64,000 bases of DNA from Labilithrix sp. Its GTDB lineage: Bacteria; Myxococcota_A; Polyangia; Polyangiales; Polyangiaceae. A program made the translations under genes and the position numbers. Below, one piece after another: positions 36,851-46,500 of this stretch; position 1 is the first letter of the stretch; each line of letters begins with the position of its first letter. The notes beneath the pieces are model-generated. The model was not told the origin of the DNA and did no database searches. It was given only the letters and a program-made list of their open reading frames with translations. Location of the stretch: the NCBI GenBank assembly GCA_019637195.1, contig JAHBWA010000021.1, positions 23,711 to 87,710 of the forward strand, written 5' to 3'.

Positions 36851-37620
36851 CGCTTCGTCTGTCGTTTCCTGAGCACGGTGAGGACGAGGTTGCCGACCGG
36901 CGACGTCCAGCTCTGGTGCGGGATGGCGCGCGCGAGCCCCCGCGCGATCTCGTACGAGAGCGACGCGAGGAACGGGCTCAAGAAGTGCGTCGTCGTCTTC
37001 AGCTCGACCTCGTACTCGTCGAGGAGCGGCGTCCAGATCTCGGCGAGCTTCCGCTCGAACGAGAAGTAGTTGAAGCGCGTGATGTGCTGCTCGTCGTAGC
37101 TGACGTCGCCGACGCGGTTCAGGATGGCCTCGAGCACGGGCCACGAGCTCGCGTAGTTCGGCGTGGTCACGATGAGGCGGCCGCCCGGCGCCAGCGTCTT
37201 GTCGAGCTGCTCGAAGAGGCCGACGATCTCGTCGTGCCGGAGGTGCTCGATCACCTCGATCAACGTGACCGCGTCGAACGGCTCGCCGACGTCGCCGAAC
37301 GACGTGATGCTCGGCGCGACGCGGAACGACCGGAACGGCGTGCCGTAGTGGTGGGTCGCGTACTTGATCTGCTCGGGGAGGATGTCGATCCCGAGCTGCC
37401 GCTCGAAGCGATGCCGCGGGACCATCGAGAGGAACGAGCCGGCGAAGCAGCCGACGTCGAGCAGCGCGCCGCCGTCGCTCTCGGGCAGGTAGTCGAGGAC
37501 GCGCTCGAACTTGAGCGTGTGCCAGAGGCGCCGGATCCCCCCGCCCTCGCGCAGCATGCGGTCGTAGTAACCAACCGGGATCCGCCCGTAGTCGAAGTTC
37601 GGCCCCGGAGGCTGCGACAT
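36847..37620 (-). CDS. Class I SAM-dependent methyltransferase
   Basis: The 257-residue protein carries the SAM-binding motif I ALLDVGCFAGSFL (around 52-64), then an acidic residue at the end of strand 2 (LGIDILPEQ), a post-motif region (FDAVTLIEVIEHLRHDEIVG) and LAPGGRLIVTTPNYASSW. These are the standard blocks of the Methyltransf_11/23 fold used for O- or N-methylation of sugars, lipids and small molecules. The ATG at 37620 begins MSQPPGPNFDYGRIPVGYYDR. It lies upstream of, and overlaps, a GT-C-like gene and follows the CDP-sugar genes, so methylation of a glycan or glycolipid is likely. The C-terminal region is hydrophobic enough to associate with the membrane (FLSPFLASLSYEIARGLA). Confidence 0.8.
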   Translation of the reverse strand: MSQPPGPNFDYGRIPVGYYDRMLREGGGIRRLWHTLKFERVLDYLPESDGGALLDVGCFAGSFLSMVPRHRFERQLGIDILPEQIKYATHHYGTPFRSFRVAPSITSFGDVGEPFDAVTLIEVIEHLRHDEIVGLFEQLDKTLAPGGRLIVTTPNYASSWPVLEAILNRVGDVSYDEQHITRFNYFSFERKLAEIWTPLLDEYEVELKTTTHFLSPFLASLSYEIARGLARAIPHQSWTSPVGNLVLTVLRKRQTKR

Positions 37621-37694
37621 GGGCGTCAGATAGCGCGTCGATGTGGCGTTGTCACCGGCGTCGCGCGCCCCGCGCGCGGGAGCCGCCTTCGACG

Positions 37695-38465
37695 TCAGAT
37701 CCGCCACGGAGGCTTGCCGCTCTGCCAGAGGCCCTCGAGCACCTTCACGTCGCGCATCGTGTCCATGCACTGCCAGAAGCCCTCGTGCCGGTAGGCCGCG
37801 AGCTGCCCGTTCTCCGCGAGCTTCTCGAGGGCGTGCGCTTCGAGGATCGTCCTGTCGTCCTCGAGGTACCGGAAGACCTCGGGCTCGAACACCATGAAGC
37901 CGCCGTTGATCCAGCCCTCGCCGATCTGCGGCTTCTCGGTGAACTCCTGCACCATGCCGCCCTCGTCGAAGACGAGCCCGCCGAAGCGCGCCGGCGGACG
38001 CACCGCCGTGAGCGTCGCCGTCCGACCGTGCTTCACGTGGCTGTCGTACACCGCGCGGAGGTCGATGTTCGCAACGCCGTCACCGTAGGTGAGCAAGAAC
38101 CTCTCGCCCTTGAGGATCGACTCGAGCCGCTTCACGCGGCCTCCGGTCATGACGTCGAGGCCGGTGTCGATCAGGTGAATCGTCCAGTCTTCAGCGTCGC
38201 GCTCGTGCGTGACGACGTCGCCGTCGCGCATCTTCACGGTCATGTTGCCGTGGAGCGCGCAGTAGTCGCGGAAGTAGCGCTTGATGACGTCGCCCTTGTA
38301 GCCGAGCGCCACCACGAACTCGTTGAAGCCGTAGTGCGCGTAGCGCTGCATGATGTGCCAGAGGATCGGGCGGCCGCCGATCTCGACCATCGGCTTGGGA
38401 CGGATCTCCGTCTCCTCGGTGAGCCGCGTCCCCATCCCGCCTGCCAAAATGACGACCTTTGCCAT
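37695..38465 (-). CDS. rfbF: Glucose-1-phosphate cytidylyltransferase
   Basis: The enzyme makes CDP-glucose from CTP and glucose-1-phosphate, the first step toward CDP-linked deoxysugars. The 256-residue sequence opens KVVILAGGMGTRLTEETEIRPKPMVEIGGRPILWHIMQRYAHYG, the nucleotidyltransferase motif (GGxGTRL...PKPM) with the cytidylyltransferase-specific EETEIRPKPMV phrase. LLTYGDGVANID gives the metal-binding Asp. VRPPARFGGLVFDE, FTEKPQIGEGWINGGFMVFEPE and the C-terminal WQCMDTMRDVKVLEGLW match RfbF over the full length. It is two bases downstream of the SDR gene and is the last of five tightly packed genes. The ATG at 38465 is the natural start. Confidence 0.95.
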   Translation of the reverse strand: MAKVVILAGGMGTRLTEETEIRPKPMVEIGGRPILWHIMQRYAHYGFNEFVVALGYKGDVIKRYFRDYCALHGNMTVKMRDGDVVTHERDAEDWTIHLIDTGLDVMTGGRVKRLESILKGERFLLTYGDGVANIDLRAVYDSHVKHGRTATLTAVRPPARFGGLVFDEGGMVQEFTEKPQIGEGWINGGFMVFEPEVFRYLEDDRTILEAHALEKLAENGQLAAYRHEGFWQCMDTMRDVKVLEGLWQSGKPPWRI

Positions 38466-38467
38466 CT

Positions 38468-39421
38468 TCACTCCTCCACGCCGCGTTCGGCCGCGCCGGT
38501 CCTCGCCTTGTTCCACGCGATCGTGTCCGCGAGACCGGACGCGAGATCGTGCTCGGGACGAAACCCGGTGGTCATGAGCTTCGCCGCGTCCGCGCAGACG
38601 AACGGCGGGTCGTTCGGCCGCGCGAGCACGGCGCCCCAAGCGACGCGGTCCTCCGCGCCGAGGAGGCGCGCGGCGGTCTCGACGACGTCGCGGACGCGGA
38701 CCGGGCGTCCCGACGCGACGTTCACGGGTCCGGAGAGCGCGTCGTGCTCGAGGACGTGCACGATCCCCGCGGCGGCGTCGGCCACGTGCAAGAAATCGCG
38801 GATCTGCTCGCCGGTCGTCACGCGCGCCGTCTCGCCGCCGAGGAGGGCGTCGAGCACCGCCGGGACCAGGCGCCCGCGGCTCTCGTGCGGCCCGTAGAGG
38901 AAGAAGAGCCGCGCCCACGCGAAGCTCGTCGCCGAACCGCCCGTCAGGTGGGTCATGATCTCGAAGAGCGACCGCTTGCACGACGAGTAGAGGTGACGCG
39001 GCCCGAGAGGCGTCGACTCGGAGAGCAACCCGTACGCGACGTCGTACTCGAAGCAGGTCCCGGTCATCACGACGCGGCGGCAGCCCGAGTCGACGAGCTT
39101 CGCACCGAGCGCGGCGCTCGCGGCGAGGAGATCGACGTTCACGCGCGCCGAGAGGTAGTCCTTCGGGTTCGCGTACCAGCCGAGGTGCACGCATGCCTCG
39201 AATCGCTCGCGCTCGAGCGCCGCGGCGAACGAGGCCGGCGCGAGCAGATCGCCGCGTACGCGCGCGATCGCAGCGCCCTCGGCCCCGAGGCGCTCCGCGG
39301 CGAGCCGCTCCTCGGCTTCCCCCTCGAGCACGAGCGCGTGGACCTCGTGACCGCGACGAACGAGCCGGCGCGCGACGTGCGAGCCGACGAAGCCAGTCGC
39401 TCCCGTCACGAGGACGCGCAT
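38468..39421 (-). CDS. NAD(P)-dependent sugar epimerase/reductase (extended SDR)
   Basis: The 317-residue protein begins MRVLVTGATGFVGSHVARRL, the Rossmann TGxxGxxG nucleotide site. The catalytic YxxxK is in HLYSSCKRSLFE, and GTCFEYDVAYGLLSESTPLGP is the active-site loop containing the Ser/Thr position. The C-terminal half has YGPHESRGRLVPAVL and FLHVADAAAGIVHVLEH. It would act on the CDP-4-keto-6-deoxy sugar produced by the dehydratase, either as a 4-ketoreductase or as an epimerase. Its ATG (39421) shares one base with the stop of the upstream cupin gene (TGATG), and its stop is two bases before rfbF, so it is translationally coupled. The exact stereochemistry cannot be told from sequence. 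Confidence 0.85.
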   Translation of the reverse strand: MRVLVTGATGFVGSHVARRLVRRGHEVHALVLEGEAEERLAAERLGAEGAAIARVRGDLLAPASFAAALERERFEACVHLGWYANPKDYLSARVNVDLLAASAALGAKLVDSGCRRVVMTGTCFEYDVAYGLLSESTPLGPRHLYSSCKRSLFEIMTHLTGGSATSFAWARLFFLYGPHESRGRLVPAVLDALLGGETARVTTGEQIRDFLHVADAAAGIVHVLEHDALSGPVNVASGRPVRVRDVVETAARLLGAEDRVAWGAVLARPNDPPFVCADAAKLMTTGFRPEHDLASGLADTIAWNKARTGAAERGVEE

Positions 39422-39942
39422 CAGTGGTCCTTGGTCGCCCAGTCGTACGGGATGACGTCGGTGTGCGGATCGAGCCGGTCGCTCCGCGTGGGATCGTGCG
39501 CGTGGGTGCAGCAGTTCGCGACCATCGCGAACGGATCGGTCATCCCCTTGAAGCCGTTCCAGACCTCGGGGGGAACGACCATGAGCGAGTAGTTGTCCGG
39601 CCCGAGGTACACCTCCATCAGCGAGCCCTTGGTCGGAGACTCGGGCCGATCGTCGAAGAGGACGCACTTCACGCGGCCGTGCAGGCACGCGTAGTTGAGC
39701 GTCATCTCCCGGTGCTTGTGCCAGCCCTTGATGACGCCCTCGTAGACCGTGGAACAGTAGATCTCGCCGAAGCGCTCGAAGTGAGGATCCTTCGAGCTCA
39801 TCACGTGGAAGATCGTCCCGCGCTCGTCGGGGATCCGGCGGAGCGGGATCACCTTCACGCCTTCGATCGGCGGGCCGACGAGGACGCGGACGCCGTCGGG
39901 GAGCTTCGCCTTGGCCGCGCTGGCCTCGACCGGCGCGCTCAC
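39421..39942 (-). CDS. dTDP-4-dehydrorhamnose 3,5-epimerase-like cupin
   Basis: The 173-residue cupin has PDERGTIFHVMSSKDPHFERFGEIYCSTVYEGVIKGWHKHREMTLNYACLHGRVKCVLFDDR. The WHKH segment corresponds to the catalytic His region of RmlC-like sugar epimerases, and VVPPEVWNGFKGMTD to the conserved PxxxxHGF strand, here with Asn-Gly instead of His-Gly. It probably epimerises or isomerises the keto-sugar intermediate; loss of the usual His in that strand leaves open a non-epimerase role. The GTG start at 39942 overlaps the stop of the C-methyltransferase gene (GTGA). The frame upstream of it, Arg-rich, is a shadow of the previous gene. Confidence 0.82.
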   Translation of the reverse strand: MSAPVEASAAKAKLPDGVRVLVGPPIEGVKVIPLRRIPDERGTIFHVMSSKDPHFERFGEIYCSTVYEGVIKGWHKHREMTLNYACLHGRVKCVLFDDRPESPTKGSLMEVYLGPDNYSLMVVPPEVWNGFKGMTDPFAMVANCCTHAHDPTRSDRLDPHTDVIPYDWATKDH

Positions 39943-41189
39943 GCGATCCTCACGTTGGGGATCGGGACGATGAACTTGCCGCCGCCGTCGCGGTAGTCCT
40001 TCTGCTGAGCGAGGATCTCGTCGGCGAAGTTCCACGCGAGGAGCAGACAGTAGTCCGGCTTCTTCTCCACGAGCGCCGCCGGCGGGAGGATCGGGATCCG
40101 CGCGCCAGGCATGTAGCGCCCCTGCTTGTAGGTGCTGCGGTCGACGACGAAGTCGACGAGGTCCGCGCCGATGCCGAAGAAGTTCACGAGCGTCGCGCCC
40201 TTGGCCGCGGCGCCATACGCGGCGATGCGGGCGCCCTTCGCCTTGAGATCGCGGAGGACCGAGACGAGCTCGGTCTTGAGACCGTTCACGCGGTTGGCGA
40301 AGCCGGCGTAAAACGCGAGCGTATCGACGCCGCTCGCCTTCTCCTCCCCGAGGAGGGCGGTGACGCGCTCGCTCCGCTCATAGGCGCCGGCCTTCGAGAA
40401 GAAGATCCGCAGCGAGCCGCCGTGGATCGCGAGGCGCTCGACGTCGTGGATGACGAGGCCATGCCGCGCGGTCAAGCGGTCGAGCGCCGTGAGCGAGAAG
40501 TAGCAGAGGTGCTCGTGGTAGATCGTGTCGAACTCGCAGTGGTCGACGAGGTCGCGCACGTAGGGCGCCTCGACGACGGCGACGCCCGCCCTCTGCCCGG
40601 GCGCCTCGTCCTTGAGGAGCGCGCCGAAGCCCGCCACGACCCCCTCGAGATCGGGCACGTGGGCGAGGACGTTGTTCGCGTGGATGACGTCCGCGCGCTC
40701 CCCCTTGGCGCGGAGCTCCTCCGCGAGCTCGCGCCCGAAGAAGCGGCACAGCGTGCGAATGCCCTTCTCTTCGGCGACCTTGGCGATGTTCCGCGCCGGC
40801 TCGACGCCGAGCACCGGTACGCCCGCCTTCGCGTAGTGCTGGAGGAGGTAGCCGTCGTTGCTCGCGACCTCGACGACGAGGCTCTTCGGGCCGAGGCCCT
40901 GGTCCTTCGTCAGCCGCGCGGCGATCGTCTCGGCGTGCTTCACCATGGTGTCGGAGAACGACGAGAAATAGAGGTACTCGCCGAACATCGTCTCTGGCGG
41001 GACCTCCTCGGTGATCTGGACGAGGGTGCACGACGGGCAGAAGACGAGCTCCAGCGGGAACGTCGACTCGGGCTTCGCGAGGTCGTCCGCGGCGAGGAGC
41101 GCGTTCGCCAGGGGCGTCTTGCCGAGGGAGAGGACGGGCGCGAGCTCCTTGCCGCCGCACGCGCGGCACGTCGCGATGGTGGTGCTCAC
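39939..41189 (-). CDS. NDP-hexose C-methyltransferase (TylCIII type)
   Basis: The 416-residue protein has the three-part layout of sugar C-3 methyltransferases such as TylC3/TcaB9. First comes an N-terminal zinc-binding domain ([25 protein letters not shown], then [10 protein letters not shown]). Next is a SAM-binding core ([33 protein letters not shown], with [18 protein letters not shown]) and [16 protein letters not shown], which contains the catalytic His/Glu dyad. The C-terminal Rossmann-like domain has [19 protein letters not shown] and [19 protein letters not shown]. It adds a methyl branch next to the keto group of an NDP-4-keto-6-deoxyhexose. With rfbF and rfbG adjacent, the substrate should be CDP-linked. 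The start is a GTG at 41189 overlapping the rfbG stop (GTGA). Confidence 0.92.
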   Translation of the reverse strand: MSTTIATCRACGGKELAPVLSLGKTPLANALLAADDLAKPESTFPLELVFCPSCTLVQITEEVPPETMFGEYLYFSSFSDTMVKHAETIAARLTKDQGLGPKSLVVEVASNDGYLLQHYAKAGVPVLGVEPARNIAKVAEEKGIRTLCRFFGRELAEELRAKGERADVIHANNVLAHVPDLEGVVAGFGALLKDEAPGQRAGVAVVEAPYVRDLVDHCEFDTIYHEHLCYFSLTALDRLTARHGLVIHDVERLAIHGGSLRIFFSKAGAYERSERVTALLGEEKASGVDTLAFYAGFANRVNGLKTELVSVLRDLKAKGARIAAYGAAAKGATLVNFFGIGADLVDFVVDRSTYKQGRYMPGARIPILPPAALVEKKPDYCLLLAWNFADEILAQQKDYRDGGGKFIVPIPNVRIA

Positions 41190-42217
41190 GAGGTGGCTCC
41201 TGCGTCACGCGATGCCTCGGCCTCGCGCTGGACGAAGTCGGTGTACCAGCGGATGGTCCGCGCGAGCCCCTCGTCGATCGTGAACGAGGGCGCCCACTTC
41301 ATCATCGTCCGCGCCTTCGTGGCGTCGAGGTACTGCTCGCGGATCTCGCTGGTCGCCTCGTTCTTGATGACGGGCTCGAGGTTCGAGCCCATCCCGCGGA
41401 GGATGCGGTCGACGAGCTCGAGGACGGTCACGGGCTTCTCGTTCGACAGGTTGAACGCGTGCCCCCTGAGGTCCGGGTTCTCGCCGAGGCGCTCGGCGAC
41501 GAGCGTGTAGGCCGCCGCGCCGTCCTCGACGTAGAAGTAGTCGCGGACGAACTTGCCGTCGGAGCGGATGATGGGCCGTTCGCCGCGGAGGATCGAGCGG
41601 ATCGTCCCCGGGACGATCCGGTTCCAGTTCAGGTCTCCGCCGCCGTAGAAATTCCCGCAGCGCGTGATGACCGCCGGCACGCCCCAGGTCGACGCGTACG
41701 ACTGCGTGACGAGGTCCGTGCAGGACTTGCTCGCGTCGTAGGGGTGGCGGCCCATGAGCGGCGTGGTCTCGTCGTACGGCAGCTTCTCGGCGTCGCCGTA
41801 GGCCTTGTCGGACGAGGCGACGATGACCCCGCTCACCTTCGGGCTCCGGCGGCAGGCCTCGAGCAGCGCCCACGTCCCGCCGATGTTCGTCTGGAACGTC
41901 GAGACCGGGTTGCGGTTCGCGATGCCGACGATGGTCTGCGCGGCGAGGTGCATCACCGTCTGGATCTCGTACTCGCCGAGCGTGCGCTCGAGCAGCGCCT
42001 GATCGGTGATGTCGCCGCGGACCACGCGCACGCGGTCGATCGTCTTCGACCGCACGAGCTCGCTCTGCGGGACCCAGTCGCGGACGAGACAGACCACGTC
42101 CGCGCCGAGGCCGACGAGGCGCCGGACGAGCCAGCTCCCGACGAGCCCGGTCGCGCCGGTGACGAAGACGGGGCGGTCGCGCCAGAATGCAGGATTCTTG
42201 CTCGGGGCCTGTTCCAC
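41186..42217 (-). CDS. rfbG: CDP-glucose 4,6-dehydratase-like enzyme
   Basis: The extended SDR of 343 residues begins near [29 protein letters not shown], and the TGxxGxxGSWL phrase is the RfbG-type nucleotide site. [37 protein letters not shown] and the catalytic YDASK in [13 protein letters not shown] are characteristic of CDP-glucose 4,6-dehydratases, as is [26 protein letters not shown]. It would convert CDP-glucose to CDP-4-keto-6-deoxyglucose using bound NAD+. The start is set at the GTG at 42217, giving a typical N-terminus; an in-frame GTG lies 15 bases further up. It is the first gene of the coupled cassette. The approximately 145-bp space to the tRNA gene probably holds the promoter. 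Confidence 0.9.
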   Translation of the reverse strand: MEQAPSKNPAFWRDRPVFVTGATGLVGSWLVRRLVGLGADVVCLVRDWVPQSELVRSKTIDRVRVVRGDITDQALLERTLGEYEIQTVMHLAAQTIVGIANRNPVSTFQTNIGGTWALLEACRRSPKVSGVIVASSDKAYGDAEKLPYDETTPLMGRHPYDASKSCTDLVTQSYASTWGVPAVITRCGNFYGGGDLNWNRIVPGTIRSILRGERPIIRSDGKFVRDYFYVEDGAAAYTLVAERLGENPDLRGHAFNLSNEKPVTVLELVDRILRGMGSNLEPVIKNEATSEIREQYLDATKARTMMKWAPSFTIDEGLARTIRWYTDFVQREAEASRDAGATS

Positions 42218-42363
42218 GGATGTTCCGTACACCAGTCCCGAGCGCCGCGCAAAAGCTGGAATCGGCGTCGGAGCTGGCCAGAGGGAGCCCGCGCGGCGAG
42301 CACGCCAGTCGCTCACCTCCACCCTCGACGCCGCGCGCATGGTCGGCTAAGTCGACGAGTCGA

Positions 42364-42440
42364 GTCCCTGTAGCTCAGCTGGATAGAGCACCGCTTTCCT
42401 AAAGCGGCGGTCGTCTGTTCGAATCAGACCGGGGACGCCA
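42364..42440 (+). tRNA. tRNA-Arg (anticodon CCT)
   Basis: A full cloverleaf: acceptor stem GTCCCTG pairing with CGGGGAC, D-arm GCTC/GAGC, anticodon stem CCGCT/AGCGG around the loop TTCCTAA (anticodon CCT, reads AGG), and T-arm GTCTG-TTCGAAT-CAGAC. The discriminator base is G and the CCA end is encoded (42438-42440). It stands alone between rfbG and a lipoprotein gene. No integrase or duplicated 3' end was seen nearby, so it is not an obvious integration site in this strain. Confidence 0.97.
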
Positions 42441-42624
42441 CTCAATCTCTGGGAGAGCCCGCCGCCCTCGCGATCGATCGCCGGGGGCCAGGCGCGCTCG
42501 TCCCGGAGCGGCGCGCGCGACGGGGCCGGCGCGAGCGACCTCGAGCCGCGTCCCGGCTCGCGGCCGACGCCGAACGCGCTAGCGACGCCCGCCTCGTGGC
42601 AAGGCGGTTGCACCGAGCGCGGTC

Positions 42625-43464
42625 ATGACCGCACGTCCCCTCCGCGTTTCCATCGTCCTCGGCCTCCTCGTGTCCTCGCTCGTCGCGTGCAGCGCGGAGG
42701 AGAGCGACCCTTCGCGCCTGCCCGCCGGAGAATCGGGCCAGACGCCTGGCACGGGTGTGCCGGCACCGGCCGGGGATCGTGCCGGCGGCGGAGAGGCCGG
42801 TGACGACGCAGGCCTCATCCGCGGCGACATCGTCCTCTCGCCCGGCAACGATCTCTACCCGTCCTTCGGCGAGCCGCGGCTCTTCGACGGCTACCTCGTG
42901 AGCCGCCTCGCGAGCGACAAGCAGTACCTCTCCGCCGAGTTCATCGTCGACGACGAGTCGGTGCTCGCCGGCGACGTCGTCCTGAACGGCAACAGCCTCG
43001 AGCTGGGCTCGAACGAGGGCTACTTCTCGTACCGCGGCGATCCCGGGTTCCCCGGCGTCGCCTTCGACGGCTCGACGCACTCGTGGAGCGTGAGCGGCGG
43101 CCACGGCGCGCCGTCGTTCACCGCGTCGGTGAAGTCCCCGACCGCGCGTCCCGAGCTCACCCGACCGGCGTCGCTCGCGAGCGTCTCGCGCGCCGGCTTC
43201 ACCGTGGAGTGGAGCGGCGTGAGCGACGAGGTGCTCGTCGAGCTCTACCAGCTCGACGCGGGGTACAACATCGTCGCCGCGATCGGAAAGACGGCGCGCG
43301 GCGGGCGCCTCGAGCTCGCCGCGTCGGACCTCGCGCACCTCGAGCCGGGCAAGGCGACCCTCCGCGTGATCCGCTTCGAGCACGACACGATCGCCGCGAC
43401 CGACGGCCGGCGCTTCAAGGTGATGAGCTCCGCCGAGGCGGCGCAGCACGTCGTGCTCGAGTAG
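42625..43464 (+). CDS. Putative lipoprotein of unknown function
   Basis: The 279-residue protein starts MTARPLRVSIVLGLLVSSLVAC, with lipobox LVAC. A Gly/Ala/Asp-rich linker (about 25-65) follows. The mature domain is rich in beta-strands: VLSPGNDLYPSFGEPRLFDGYLVSRLASDKQYLSAEFIVDDESVLAGDVVLNGNSLELGSNEGYFSYRGDPGFPG, then SWSVSGGHGAPSFTASVKSP and GFTVEWSGVSDEVLVELYQLDAG. The last part resembles a fibronectin-like or Ig-like strand set. No enzyme or metal motif is visible. It is probably on the outer membrane or surface. It is followed by the AddB-like gene after 106 bp; a functional link is not obvious. Confidence 0.72.
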   Translation: MTARPLRVSIVLGLLVSSLVACSAEESDPSRLPAGESGQTPGTGVPAPAGDRAGGGEAGDDAGLIRGDIVLSPGNDLYPSFGEPRLFDGYLVSRLASDKQYLSAEFIVDDESVLAGDVVLNGNSLELGSNEGYFSYRGDPGFPGVAFDGSTHSWSVSGGHGAPSFTASVKSPTARPELTRPASLASVSRAGFTVEWSGVSDEVLVELYQLDAGYNIVAAIGKTARGGRLELAASDLAHLEPGKATLRVIRFEHDTIAATDGRRFKVMSSAEAAQHVVLE

Positions 43465-43570
43465 CGACCGGCGCGCGAGGTCGGCGCGAGCCGCTCCGGT
43501 CAGGGCAGCGCGAGCTCCGACCCGTTGCGGGTGGCAGAGCGCGAGCGGGCCGTGTAGGAACAGGGCTTCG

Positions 43571-46500
43571 ATGTCCCGCGACGTCTTCGAGAGCCCGAGC
43601 GCGCGCGCGCGCGTCGATCGCGCCGCAGCCTTCCTCGGCGCGCGACGCGAGCCGCACGTCACCGTGCTCGCGGCCTCGGTCGACGCCGCCGCCGAGGTCG
43701 CGCGGGCGGCGCTGGCGGGCGCGGGCGCCGGGCTCCGCGCGTCGCTCGGGTGGCAACGGACGACGCTCGGCGCGCTCGCCGCCTCCCTCGCGCGACCCGA
43801 GCTCGCCCGGCTCGGCCTCGCCCCCGCGAGCGCGCTCGCGCTCGAGGCGATCTGCGCGCGCGTCGTCCACGAGCACGGCGAGGCGCTCGGCCGGCTCGCG
43901 CCGATCCGCGAGCGGCCCGGGCTCCCGCGCGCCCTGGCGAGGACGCTCGGTGAGCTCCGCCTCGCGCGCGCTCCAGCCGCGGCCGATCCGGATCTGGCGC
44001 GCCTGCTCGCGGCCTACGAGGCCGAGCTGGCGGCCACGAAGCTCGCCGACCGCGCGCGTACGCTCGAGCTCGCCGCCGCCGCGGCGCGCGGCCGAGCCGA
44101 CCTGGGCGCGCTGCTCCTCGTCGACGTCCCGCTCCGGAGCCGCGCCGAGCGCGACCTCGTCGAGGCGCTCGCCTCGCGCGCGCCGGCGGCGCTCGCGGTG
44201 GTCCCGGCGGGCGACGATCGCTCGCTCGCGCACACGACCCACGCGCTCGGCGTGACGACTCACGAGGAGCACGCGCCCGGCACCGACGACGGACCGCTCG
44301 CGCGGCTGTGGGCGGGCCTGTTCGGCGCGGACGCGAGCGACGGTCCGCCCGTCCCCGACGAAGCGGTGACGGTGCTCTCCGCCCCGGGCGAGAGCCGCGA
44401 GTGCGTCGAGATCGCGCGAATGGTCCTCGCCGAGGCCGCGCGCTCGGGCACGCCGCTCGACAAGATGGCGGTGCTCCTCCGCGCGCCGCAGTACGGCGCG
44501 CACCTGGTCGAGGCGTTCCGCCGCGCGAAGATCCCGGCCTTCTTCGCGCGAGGGACGAAGCGCCCCGACCCATCGGGGCGCGCGCTCCTCGCGCTCCTCG
44601 CGTGCGCGGCCGAGCAGCTGTCGGCGCGCCGCTTCGCGGAGTACCTCTCGCTCGGCGAGGTCCCGGACGACGGACAGGACGGCGCTCCCCCCGCCCCGGC
44701 GCCGCGGGCCGAGCGCGTCGCCGCGCCGGACGACGAGACGCTCCACGCCCTCCTCGGCGCCGCCGCCGCCGAAGGGCGCCCGGGCGACGCCGACGGGACG
44801 GCGCTCGCCGAGCCGACTCCGCCGCCCGTCGCCGAGGAGGATCGCGGCGCGGCGTTCGGGACGCTCCGCACGCCGCGCCACTGGGAGCGCCTCCTCGTCG
44901 AGGCGTCCGTGATCGGCGAGGCAGGCCGCTGGCGGCGCCGCCTCGCCGGCCTCGCGGAGAAGCTCGCGGGCGACGTCGACGCCTACGACAAGAAGGACGA
45001 GACCGCCCTCGCCGACTCCGCTCGCCGCGAGCTCGCCGCGCTCGAGGCGCTCCGGCGCTTCGCGCTCCCGCTGATCGACGATCTCGCCGCGCTGCCGAAG
45101 AGCGCCACCTGGGGCGACTGGATCGACAAGCTCGGCGCCCTCGCGTCGCGCGCGCTGCGCCGGCCCGAGCGCGTGCTCGCGGTGCTCGGAGAGCTCGAGC
45201 CCATGGCGAAGAGCGCCCAGGTCGGGATCGACGAGGTCCGCCTCGTGCTCGAGCCGCGGCTCTCGCAGCTCCTCGTGCCCGAGCTCGGTCGCCGCTACGG
45301 CAAGGTCTTCGTCGCGACGACCGACGAGGCGCGCGGCCTCGCGTTCGACGTCGTCTTCGTGCCCGGCCTCGCGGAGAAGATGTTCCCGCGGAAGGTCGTC
45401 GAGGATCCCCTCCTGCTCGACGCCGTCCGCCGAGAGCTCTCGCCCGACCTCCCGACGAACGAGGATCGCACCGACGACGAGCGCCTCGCGCTCCGCCTCG
45501 CGGTCGGCGCCGCGTCGCGCCGCGTCGTCCTCTCGTACCCGCGCCTCGACGTCGAGCAGGCCCGGCCGCGCACGCCGTCGTTCTACGGGCTCGAGGTCCT
45601 CCGCGTCGCGGAGGGACGGCTCGGCGACTTCGAGCACCTCGCCAAGAAGGCCGCCAGCACGGCCGAGGCGCGCATCGGTTGGCCCGCGCCGGCGCGGCGC
45701 GAGGACGCGATCGACGAGGCCGAGTACGATCTCGCGCTCCTCAAGGACGTCCTCGAGAAGCCCGAGCGCGAGGTCGACGGCGAGGGCCGCTACCTCGTCG
45801 ACGCGAAGGACAAGAACGACCACCTCGCCCGCGCCCTCCGCTTCCGCTGGATGCGCTGGGACCCGAAGCAGCTCCGGGCCTCCGACGGCCTCGTCACTCC
45901 GCCGCCCGAGGCGCTCGCGGCGATCCACGAGCACACGACCGACAAGCGCTCGTTCTCGCCGACGGCGCTGCAGAACTTCGCCGCCTGCCCGTACCGCTTC
46001 CTCCTCTCGGCCATACACAAGCTGGCGCCGCGCGAAGAGCCCGACGCCATCGAGGACGTGGACCCGCTCACGAAGGGCTCCCTCGTCCACGAGGTGCAGT
46101 ACCGCCTGCTCACGCGCCTGCGCGAGGACGGGCTCTTGCCGGTCACCGCGGCCACGCTCGACGCCGCGCGAGAGCGCCTCGACGCGGTGCTCCCCGAGGT
46201 CGCCGGCGAGTACTTCGATCGCCTGAGCCCGGCCATCGAGCGCGTGTGGGACGACGCGATCACCGGGATCGGCGCCGACCTCCGCGAGTGGCTGCGCCGC
46301 ATGGTCGACGAGCACGACTGGACGCCGGCGCACTTCGAGCTCTCGTTCGGCCTGAAGGATCCTCGCGCGCAGGACGCGAAGAGCACCGACGAGCCGGTGA
46401 AGCTCGACGTCGGGCTCCGCCTGCGCGGCTCGATCGATCTGGTCGAGCGGAGCGCGCGCGGGACGCTCCGCGCGACCGACCACAAGACCGGCAAGGTCAA

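Noticed and set aside
42347..42613. A small minus-strand protein containing LIRTDDRRFRKAVLYPAELQ
   Set aside because: This is the antisense translation of tRNA-Arg, a well-known false protein.
42300..42640. tRNA-associated integration site
   Set aside because: No integrase, no duplicated tRNA end and no change of composition on either side.
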